From Candidatus Leptovillus affinis (GTDB taxonomy: Bacteria; Chloroflexota; Anaerolineae; Promineifilales; Promineifilaceae), in the NCBI GenBank assembly GCA_016705235.1, contig JADIYP010000006.1, forward strand, positions 1,637,058 through 1,701,057: a DNA stretch of 64,000 nt, written 5' to 3'. The notes below the pieces were generated by a model. The model was not told the DNA's origin, did no database searches, and was given only the letters and a program-made list of their open reading frames with translations. How positions within the stretch are numbered: position 1 is the stretch's first letter; the number at the start of each line of letters is the position of its first letter. The translations under genes and the position numbers were made by a program. Shown here one piece after another: positions 56,044 to 64,000 of this stretch.

Positions 56044-57115
56044 TCATATGATACCATGACAATAATCCTGGAGAGGAACCATCAGTTTCCCCCGATCTAA
56101 TTCCCACCAACGAACAATATCCCGAACCCTAGCATTGTACGTGTGACCGCCTTCAACCACTAATCTGTGTGCTGCGATAGCTATTTGCTCACGTAAATTT
56201 TCATGCTTCAAATAAAACGTTATCTTTTCGCGAGCCTCAACCAATCCATCAAACCACTCAATTGTCTCCCCTTCTCGAAAGATTTCGAGTACCGCCGCGC
56301 TCCGCTCAGTCAAGGCAAATGCACGACATGCGGGAAGCTCGAAAGTTCGCATATTTGGTCCAGGCCAACTTATGGCGTCCATCATGTTAAGCATAATTTT
56401 ACTTTGAGAGCATGCCTGGGCGAATTCGGGACCAATCAAGGAACGTCCACCCCATTTTTTTTTGATCGGTGAGTGGGGTTGTGTGCGCTTTTGCCAATAG
56501 TTACTGCCCCATACAACCAGATCATAATCTGTCAACTCATTAAGTAAAATCTCTCTTTCGGCCCGCCAGGTGCCGATAAATGTCAGATCGTGAGTAAGCG
56601 CCGAATGACCTGTTGGCAACTCCGTCGGTTGATATAAATCTGTATCAGCCGCAAAAGGGAGATATGTTACACGTCTGGCCCCCAGACTCGTAAAGGCCTG
56701 CACCCATGCCGGGGAAGAAGTAGTTACGCGGTCAAAAAAAGGTAGACAGTGTATCCGATCTGTGTCGAGATTGTGCGGGCTGTCTGGATATATACAATAG
56801 ATAACAAGTTGGGGATGGCGCACCCGCAGTTGGGCTAGCGTGCCAGCTCGCACGCCTTGAGTACCGATGACGAGAATCAAATCTGGTTTGATTTCATTGA
56901 CTAGCTGAAGGAATTGCAGATTGGCTTTACGCCACCACGGTTCAATGTGCACAAAGACCCAAGAATTGTCCAACTTTGCCACCTCGTGTCACTGAACCAT
57001 AAGCCGCCAAAGGTTGCCAAAACAGTACCTGCCATCCTAGTTGTTTAAAAGCACGAGCATAGGAACTTTCCAATGCTTCAGGCCTATCTGCACCAACAAT
57101 TATGACCGTTGTCAT
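56044..57115 (-). CDS. CgeB-like glycosyltransferase (Glyco_trans_1_2), one frameshift
   Basis: About 355 residues. N-terminal MTTVIIVGADRPEALESSYA begins at 57115 and shifts near 57000 into the main frame. There: VNEIKPDLILVIGTQGVRAG, VIYCIYPDSPHNLD, FIGTWRAEREILLNELTDY, KIMLNMMDAISWPGPNMRTF and ELPACRAFALTERSAAVLEI. The SPHN and MRTFE-x2-ACRAF phrases are typical of CgeB-type transferases. Its ATG shares a base with the methyltransferase stop (TGATG). Confidence 0.75.
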
Positions 57116-57953
57116 CACTTTCCACGTTGACCTAATCGTTGTTTCTGAAATCGTTGGGGGCTAAACCCTTGAAGTTGAGCTAATTTTGTTTTCGGCAAGC
57201 CGACAACCGTCCCCCATACGCCTCCCGGGTTGCGATAATCGCTTGCAAGATCGTCTAATGGCACGCTGCTGCCAACACGATATACGGCATAATCAGCTGA
57301 CAAAAGGCTTTGGCCAATAGCTTCCTCCTCGGGGGGTGTGGCTTTCCTAAAAGGAACGGTTGGTGTTCAATAATTAAGGCTCGTATTCCTTCTAAAGCGA
57401 AAACGCCGCCTTCAATATCCATTTAATAAAATCCGGTCGCTTCCCTTCCGCCTGGAAAAAGGTATCCAGCCTCACCCCCGCACTTCAATCTTTTCATCAG
57501 GGTTTTTGCCCATTTGGCATCTAGAGAGGCCATATAGTGGCTATGACTCAGGTAAAATGACACTGGTTTGTTCTTGTTCGATACTGCGGCGCAAACTGGT
57601 TTGACAACGCTCGCCCCATTTTGCGCCAATGCTCTCTGTAACACAGCAAACGTCTTAGGAACCGGTTCAAAAGCGTAAACGAGACCATTGGGCCCCACCA
57701 TTTTATTTAGGAAGACAGAAAAATAGCCATGATTTGCCCCTATATCGGCCACGACCATACCAGGTTTTACCAGTTGTCGAAAAACTTCAAATGTATTAGG
57801 TTCATGAAAACCAAACAAGATGTCCAGGTTGTCTTCTGGATGGAATTCAACGAACTGTCCACGAGCCGGACCAAACGGGATACGGTAAAAATGTCCGGGT
57901 TGAAGCCAGTTGCGTAGAGTAGTTCCTATAAAATGCCGAAGTCTTGTTAGCAA
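57115..57953 (-). CDS. FkbM family SAM methyltransferase, frameshifted
   Basis: About 279 residues. A TTG at 57953 is the most likely start (LLTRLRHFIGTTLRNW), since the preceding gene ends at 57955. SAM motif VVADIGANHGYFSVFLNKMV, then YAFEPVPKTFAVLQRAL and SNKNKPVSFYLSHSHYMASL. The frame changes near 57440 (an A run) to give IKMDIEGG, LEGIRALIIEHQPFL, then YAVYRVGSSVPLDDLASDYR. Methylates a glycan hydroxyl. Confidence 0.75.
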
Positions 57954-57954
57954 T

Positions 57955-58908
57955 TTACGACATCTCCTGTGCGTTGCGTCGGATTTTCTCCGCCAGTTGA
58001 CTTTTGATATGTTCAAACCAGCCCCTGGGCAGCAAAAGTCCACCGATGGTCGCCGTCAGATACCAGAACCATAACTTTGGGAACGCTGTCCCGCTGACAC
58101 AAGCGGGGTCACACCGTCTACCGTAACCCGAATCACGGATTCCATCCCAGTATGGCGAGGCTGGAATGACCAGGGAGCATCAGCCCACTTAGTCTCATAG
58201 TTAAAAACGTGCTGCTCATCGACCCGCACATCCTTTCGCACGGCATTAACGTCCAAAGCCGCCAGCACACCACCGCTGGCGATGACCCGGCTGGCCAGGT
58301 AAATTTGATAAAATATAGATTGGTCCCACCGATCCGTTTCATGTTCGTGTGTGGCTGCCTGGTCAAAGATGAGGCCGGCCACGAAGCTGAATGAGCGAAA
58401 AAATTGAACGGCCGTTTCCGGTCCTTTCCCCAAAATCTGCGTGCTCAGCGCCCGCCGCGTCAGTTCCCCACTCGCCCAATCGCTGTAAATTGGCAAAGGC
58501 CACTGTAGGAAAGTCCAACGCAGCCAACGCCTCGACAATCTGGCTGATGGTTTGTGGTCCGGCCAGCGCATCGTCATTTCCCAGCAGCATGACATATCGC
58601 CCTTGGGCCGCTGCCAGGCAAAAACGTACATTTCCGTCATAACCCAAATTCTTGGGTTGGGAGTAATAGCGAAACGGCCGTCCCGATTCAGACAAAATAT
58701 CAGGTATGACCCTATCGGAATCATCAGGCGATTGATCATTAGAAACGACAAGCTCCAAATCAGCAAAATCTTGCTCGAAGATGCTTGCCAGAACCAGCTC
58801 CAAATACCGGCGCTGTTTATAGTGAGGAATAGCAATGGTAATAAAAGGTTGGGCCCCATCAGGGGAATCATTTAGTGCCAGCAGTCGTTCCTGAAATAAT
58901 GGCGTCAT
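57955..58908 (-). CDS. Glycosyltransferase family 2 protein, two frameshifts
   Basis: About 317 residues. Start MTPLFQERLLALNDSPDGAQ at 58908. GT-A fold: FITIAIPHYKQRRYLELVLA, LELVVSNDQSPDD (DXD-type), RYVMLLGNDDALAGPQTISQ. After a change near 58465, LGEWASGELTRRAL and QILGKGPETAVQFFRSFSFV; after a second near 58085, FPKLWFWYLTATIGGLLLPR. Ends MS-stop at 57955. Confidence 0.75.
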
Positions 58909-58913
58909 ATTCG

Positions 58914-59609
58914 CTACGCCAGTTTTTGTGCTTCTACAAACAACGTGTAGTCAGCCCGATTATCCAGCAGTTCGAGATCAGGCACAGCCCCTTTTTGATA
59001 TTCCTCATGGACGATGTGGGTGAAACCAATCTCGCTAAAAATATCGGCTAACATCTGAAAATCGTATAAATACCGGTGCTGGGAAAACCCGGTGGCGCCA
59101 TCAATAAAGAAGTAGTCGTGTAGCATTCGCTCCTTGTCACCTGCCTGATACATTCGCCAGGCGTGTTCCAGGTCCGGCACAGCAATACGCACAACTCCAC
59201 CCGACTTCAAGACGCGCCAGCATTCTTCTAATAAATAACGCCCGGCGAACTTATCCAGGTGTTCTAGAAAATGAGAAGAATAGAGAAAATCTACAGAATT
59301 ATCCGGCAGGGGTATTCCATACCGGAAATCGTGATGAAAGAACAAGTTGTTTTGAATGATCTGTTTATACTCTTCCAGAGTAAAAAACTGATGCGCCCCA
59401 GAAAAATTGTATGCAGAATCATGCAGCCAGTGAGGCCAGGTTGCAATCAATGCATTCAAACTGCCATCTATATTAACCCATTCCGGCGCCACTGTAAGAC
59501 CGCAGCCGATATTAACTTTGACCGGTTGGTAAGGGAAATGCGTGATCCTTTGCCGGCGCTTTAACCAGCCGGCAAATTGTGTAAATCTATCAACGATCTG
59601 ACGCTTCAT
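58914..59609 (-). CDS. Class I SAM-dependent methyltransferase
   Basis: About 231 residues, intact. Start MKRQIVDRFTQFAGWLKRRQ at 59609. SAM loop VKVNIGCGLTVAPEWVNIDG, then PDNSVDFLYSSHFLEHLDKF, ECWRVLKSGGVVRIAVPDLE. It overlaps the 3' end of the preceding glycosyltransferase by 20 bases, showing tight operon packing. Glycan or small-molecule methylation is likely. Confidence 0.85.
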   Translation of the reverse strand: MKRQIVDRFTQFAGWLKRRQRITHFPYQPVKVNIGCGLTVAPEWVNIDGSLNALIATWPHWLHDSAYNFSGAHQFFTLEEYKQIIQNNLFFHHDFRYGIPLPDNSVDFLYSSHFLEHLDKFAGRYLLEECWRVLKSGGVVRIAVPDLEHAWRMYQAGDKERMLHDYFFIDGATGFSQHRYLYDFQMLADIFSEIGFTHIVHEEYQKGAVPDLELLDNRADYTLFVEAQKLA

Positions 59610-60574
59610 GTGCAATGTGTACCCTTTGTTTTCTTATTTGCCTCAGAGCGCCAGCCAGCTTTTCGGCGTGCTGGAACCCCATGAGACGATAAGCTGTATT
59701 GTACAGCCTTGACTCTTGCGGAGAATAATGCGGATCAAGCTGTACAACTTTTTGGTAAAGATGCTGTTGCTTCGTTTTGTCACGGTCGTAATAATTTCGC
59801 GCTACATGGAAATAGGAGTGTGCCAATGCTTGGCGATAATATGGCGTCCATTGACCTGAATCTTTGAGAAGGCGCTCTGCTTTCTGCAAAATTTTTCGTG
59901 ATTATCTAACCACCTCTGTCGGCTGCTTGTTGAGACAGTGACATCACCGTAACGTCGGTAAATAGAATAGCAACCCGGCTGATAACGAATATCGGCTCCA
60001 GTCAAAGCCACAGAAAGAAAAAAATCCCGATCCTGTCCCACTTGCAAGGTTTCATCCCACCCGCCAGCCGCAATGACAGCGCTCGCCGAAATAGAATGGA
60101 GAGATTTGCCGTCCACCAACCACTCAGTAAGGCTGCAATAATATCTTCCTGATCACCAGGGAATTGTATATGACCTAATGTGGGTGTGCCTTCAAGCATC
60201 TCATTTTGATGTCGCCAATCTCCATATACTACATCGGCACCCATTTCCTCCAAAAAAGCAACCTGGTAAGCAATTTTCTCTGACAATAAAAAATCATCTG
60301 CGTCAAGGAATTGGATATATTCACCTCGTGACAGTGCAAAACCGAGATTCCGAGCATGATTTCCACCACGTCTAGGACCGATCTCTAGCCGTATTTTCTG
60401 ATCAAAACCTTGCAAGATTTCGAGGCTCTCAACGGTAGAGCCATCATCCACAACAATAATCTCAACAGGCTGATAAGTCTGAGTTAGGCAAGAATGTACT
60501 GCCTCGCCAATCCATCGTGCTGCGTTATAACAGGGAATAATGACACTTACACTTTGCGCATATTTTAAAGACAC
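59590..60574 (-). CDS. Glycosyltransferase family 2 protein, two frameshifts
   Basis: About 327 residues, GTG start at 60574 (MSLKYAQSVSVIIPCYNAAR). Motifs: EIIVVDDGSTVESLEILQGF, GGNHARNLGFALSRGEYIQF, LDADDFLLSEKIAYQVAFLE. The frame changes near 60065 into GGWDETLQVGQDRDFFLSVA and near 59890 into SGQWTPYYRQALAHSYFHVA, a C-terminal helical extension. The DADD metal site and the G-W-D-E..QDRDF acceptor site are complete. Confidence 0.78.
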
Positions 60575-60575
60575 A

Positions 60576-61802
60576 TCATTTATAATTATCTAAACTCGCA
60601 CGGGCCGGAATAGCTTGGTCAACTTTATGAGCCAATAGAAAGTTTTGGATACTTTTGTTGAATGGAGGTGTGTGTTTCATATTGGAGAATCTGAGAGTAA
60701 ACATATTCCAATTCAGATTCAGGTCTTTTGTCACTGCTCCAATTTGATTGGCTAGACCAGAAGCATTTCGGGACCAATCAAGTTTATTCTCCGCGTATTG
60801 CCTGGCTTCAGCCTTAAATTGAGCCAGGGATTCAAAATTTTTTACATAATAAGCCATCTCGTCCCTTAAACTTTTCTGATCGATCAGTGCTTGTGGCCAA
60901 TAGTAACCATCGGCTCGGGCTACCAATTTATCTATCTTTATAACTCTGCCATTTCCCCCGGGAACAACAAATTCGTTCATCGGTGGAGAATCTGTTGTAA
61001 TCACCGGCAAGCCGGAGGCAAGCGCCTCTGGAACCGAAAGGCCAATGCCATCCAGCCGGGATGGGTAAACATAAACATCACCCCGTTTATATAAGCCAGG
61101 AGCGGTAACCGTCTCTTCATAAACATCCAGTTTGTCTTCCTTAAGTAGACGATCGATTAGAGAACTTAATTGTGGCATTTTTTCGCTCAGGGAGCCTTGT
61201 GAATGAATAAACAATCTCGCCTCGTTCGGAAGATAGTCCATTGCCTTAAGAATCCAATCGGTCCTTTTCGATATGGGCTCATACCATTTGAATGAAAAAT
61301 GTTACACGTCCCGGCACGACAGGCTCAAAGTTAGAAGGCTTAAAGGTTAAAAGATCAGTGCCCCACGGAATATAGATGCAATTTGGATGCCATGAAAATA
61401 CTGAATAATGACGCTGTGTATTGCACATTAGAAAATCGTAACAGGCAAAAAAGGAACGGTTTCTTCCGTGTAATAATCAACATATGCGCCGGTAATAATT
61501 CCTAATTGATTACAGAATTTTACAAGAGGCCACCACTTTTGCTCGTTGAATATGATTAATTGAATTTTCTTTTCGACTAACCACCGGCGAAAATCCTTAA
61601 GGTCAACGGCCGTTCCCATAACAAATGGCAGGCGTTTTCCCCAGGTTACATACTCGTCATCCCATAAGGGATCACCGATTGCATACTCATCCGCACGTGC
61701 ATAAATATATACGTTATGATCATGCTGAAGTACTTGGCGATACTGCCGCGATACATAAGCCGCTCCACGCTCAAACCAGGTAGTTACAATCCCTATATTC
61801 AT
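60576..61802 (-). CDS. Glycosyltransferase family 4 protein, two or three frameshifts
   Basis: About 405 residues. Start MNIGIVTTWFERGAAYVSRQ at 61802, then QLIIFNEQKWWPLVKFCNQL. Broken near 61440 and 61300, where YDFLMCNTQRHYSVFSWHP and FHSNGMSPYRKGTDWILKAM can be read. Then DYLPNEARLFIHSQGSLSEK, VTAPGLYKRGDVYVYPSRLD, GIGLSVPEALASGLPVITTD of the donor-binding loop. Single base gap to the next gene. Confidence 0.78.
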
Positions 61803-61810
61803 TCTTTAAT

Positions 61811-62815
61811 TCACCTGCTATCGCCCTGGTTAGAGTTTGTTTTATTCATAACTAACGCAATATGGAGTCGTAATCTTCTAATTGCTTCGATATAACCATA
61901 ACGTTTTAGAATGGAATAATTCAACGCGGGACCTAATGTTAACCCTGCACTTATGATCTCTTCGGCTTTTGTTTCTATTTCACGGGCACGTTGCTTGATA
62001 TGTGTGATTTTGAATCACTGCTTCCCAACCAGATGTAGCAATTGCTTCGCGAGCTTCTTCATTTCAAGATAAAACATGATTGATTCAACTAATGCATCGT
62101 AACCTTGTACTTCGACTAGGTGCTTACCAGATTCAAAAGGGCTTTCGCTGGACAACAACTCCGTGATTAAAAATCCCCCTGTACCAAGGATTTCAAATAC
62201 ACGCGTTTCAGTATCTAAAAAATCTGTACCATGGAGATTAAGGATAATTTTAGCGCGATTAAACATCTGAACAGCATCTTCAGCAAATGCTTGACATACG
62301 ACAACATTAAATATTTTTGAGAGTTGGTTGAGAATTATTTCTCGTCTGGCAGTCATCGATCCAACAAACAACACATCTATATCCTTATGGACTTCCCTTA
62401 AAGGCCGATAAGTTAGGATCATATGCGCTAAGCAAGATACTTATCTTATCTGGAGCAACCCAACCTTTATTTACGATTTGATTTATACATTCTGGTGTCC
62501 GAACATAATAGTGATCGAAAAGGTTTGAACTAAACAGATGATCTGCATCACGACGCCGAGAAAAAAGCTCGCTGAAATAAAATATTTTGGGGCGTCGCAC
62601 AGCTTTTACAATCTGCAATGGAAAATAATCCCCACGCTGCAACAAAAATAAGTCAAAATCCCGAACTTGTTTAAAGCATTTCGCCAATTCATGGCGGTGG
62701 ACCCGATAGTCAACGTTTATAGTTTTATAACCATCCGTCCTAAAAGCAGCATCAAAGAAAACCTCAGCCCCCATCCATCATTCTGTTCAATTACACAAGC
62801 ATAAAGAAGATTCAT
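61811..62815 (-). CDS. CgeB-like glycosyltransferase, three frameshifts
   Basis: About 335 residues. Start MNLLYACVIEQNDGWGAEVF at 62815, with one G missing at 62770 before GAEVFFDAAFRTDGYK. Then FDLFLLQRGDYFPLQIVKAV, IFYFSELFSRRRDADHLFSS, VDVLFVGSMTARREI-type FVGSMTARREIILNQLSKIF, and RAKIILNLHGTDFLDTETRV, FEILGTGGFLITELLSSESP. The C-terminus after two shifts reads HIKQRAREIETKAEEIISAG to a stop at 61811. Overlaps no neighbour. Confidence 0.75.
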
Positions 62816-62942
62816 GAAGCAAAAGGGTAAATTGATAAAAATCACAAGCCATATGAAATAGCCGAATTGCAAACATCTGGTATTTTCGATAAAACCTATT
62901 CCGAATTTGCCACAGTGCCAAAATTATGATTTCTATACACGT

Positions 62943-63709
62943 TCAAATACTTTCACCAAGATGTTCTTTACCGGCAATTCTATCTTGGTAAATCGTCTCA
63001 AACTTAAAAACCTTTCTTAGATCATCAAGGAAAGGATAATCGAGATAATCATCGATAAGAATCCAACCTGGAATACGAACAACATCTCTAAGCAATGGGA
63101 AAGCTATAGAGCGCCCATTACCGTTTGGCCCATCCAAAATAATGAGGTCTACACTGGTATCCGGCCATTGTGAATAGTCATAATCATAAAAGCATTGCGC
63201 AACCTGGTTTCACCATATCGCTCTTGGGGAACAGCAGTTGATTGCGTATGGAAGTATTCATTCGGGTTAGAAACGGTAAATAAGTTAACATATCTTTCAT
63301 CATCCAGTTGGAGTAAATTGACACAATTTAACTTCACATCAGAATTGGACAGATTTGCGTTAAGCGGTACCGCATACTCTGCTTGATGTTCAAAACTATC
63401 TATAGTCACAGAATATGCTGTCTGACTCAAAAACTCAGCTAACGCAATCGTACTAAAGCCTGCCCCAAATTCGACGATCCGCTTCACTTCTCCACGCGCA
63501 ATAAGAATAGCCACTTGAAAAATCGCGCTATATGACAAAGACCAACCATCCCACCGGCGATACCGCTCTGCACTCTGGAATCCACGCTGTAAAGCAGATA
63601 CTGCCAATACACCTCCGCTTTGTTTCAGTAAATATTTTGCCCGGTACTGGTAAAGACGTACCAAGTACTTTTCCCCCATAAAAATTAGTGTATCCATAAT
63701 CTTGCTCAT
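62943..63709 (-). CDS. Class I SAM methyltransferase, one frameshift
   Basis: About 255 residues. Start MSKIMDTLIFMGEKYLVRLY at 63709, overlapping the previous stop (ATGA). SAM motif RIVEFGAGFSTIALAEFLSQ, then TIDSFEHQAEY. The frame changes near 63165 (DYDYSQWPDTSVDLIILDGP) and ends with VRIPGWILIDDYLDYPFLDD and EHLGESI. Probably modifies a sugar or amino-sugar. Confidence 0.75.
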
Positions 63710-63996
63710 GGAATTTTGACCGTCGCTTCAAAATGACTGGGCCCAATGACCCACATCGCCACATATTCTTGTAAAAGTTTTTTTCCAATCCTTCCAAACC
63801 GATCGGCTTTGGTGATTAATTTTGGGTACCGCGTAGCTAAGGATGGAACTGCATTAAATAACCAATATAAGGGAATTTCTTCTAAAATATCTCGCTCGTG
63901 TTTAGCTAATTGATTGCGATATTTTGATATGGGGCGTTTGACAAGATGCGCTTCTGCGGTTATCTCTTTAGGATATGAAATTCGGTAAAGAGCCAT
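63706..63996 (-). CDS. Hypothetical protein, probably the 3' end of a longer gene cut by the window
   Basis: 96 residues to the window edge: ISYPKEITAEAHLVKRPISK, LAKHERDILEEIPLYWLFNA, ADRFGRIGKKLLQEYVAMWV, rich in charged helices. Not recognised. The frame is open at the window end, and its in-frame ATG at 63996 may be internal, so it could be the C-terminus of another glycosyltransferase. It overlaps the next gene by ATGA, so it belongs to the operon. Confidence 0.45.
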   Translation of the reverse strand: MALYRISYPKEITAEAHLVKRPISKYRNQLAKHERDILEEIPLYWLFNAVPSLATRYPKLITKADRFGRIGKKLLQEYVAMWVIGPSHFEATVKIP

Positions 63997-64000
63997 AGCG

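Noticed and set aside
57115..57303. A separate small gene before the CgeB-like gene
   Set aside because: It is the C-terminal continuation of the FkbM methyltransferase after a frame change.

Overview
The window looks like a chromosome segment of an uncultured Chloroflexota bacterium, probably class Anaerolineae. This is inferred from protein style (SPFH pairs, Thr/Pro-rich SH3 and LysM surface proteins, TIGR03032, bacillosamine-type glycan genes) and from a moderately high GC content; no rRNA gene is present to confirm it. Two properties run through the whole window. First, the 8-bp palindrome ACGGCCGT occurs about 85 times by eye, tens of times more often than chance predicts. Second, many conserved genes are broken by single-base indels, nearly all in homopolymer runs, which looks like uncorrected long-read sequence rather than decay. 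Such genes are given here as whole units.

Layout: 0-7 kb (+ strand) holds the 3' part of a type III restriction helicase/nuclease, a threonine-aldolase-like enzyme, an alpha/beta hydrolase fused to a cyclic-nucleotide-binding domain, a dodecin, a response regulator and a protein-isoaspartate methyltransferase. 7-13.3 kb (- strand) holds a coupled group: PfkB kinase, phytol/dolichol-kinase-like membrane protein and HAD phosphatase, then two SPFH membrane proteins with a TPR protein. A tRNA-Val(GAC) with its own promoter and terminator follows. 13.5-20 kb carries an Fe-S protein, dihydrolipoamide dehydrogenase, an SH3 protein, threonine synthase and a LysM lipoprotein. A lone TnpB element lies at 20-21.4 kb.

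21.5-27 kb is an RNA-modification island: RlmH, RsmI, RsmE, two tandem paralogues of the aminoglycoside-resistance type 16S rRNA G1405 methyltransferases, and a divergent tRNA-guanine transglycosylase. 27-38.9 kb has an O-antigen-ligase-like protein, a TIGR03032 protein, a secreted beta-helix protein, a large multicopper oxidase with three FN3 domains, and an NTP_transf_5 protein, separated by hairpin-rich intergenic repeats, a 24-G tract and MITE-like elements.

39-64 kb (- strand) is an exopolysaccharide/glycan cluster. A PglF-type dehydratase, PglE-type aminotransferase, PglD-type acetyltransferase and PglC/EpsE-type sugar transferase form a UDP-bacillosamine-like pathway. Beyond them lie about eight glycosyltransferases, WecB, an acyltransferase, a polymerase-like membrane protein and several methyltransferases. 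Between the sugar transferase and its natural downstream partner pglD, two toxin-antitoxin modules sit between serial duplicates of the sugar-transferase 3' end, the most unusual local architecture in the window. The far end of the cluster (50-64 kb) is poor in the octamer, suggesting recent acquisition.
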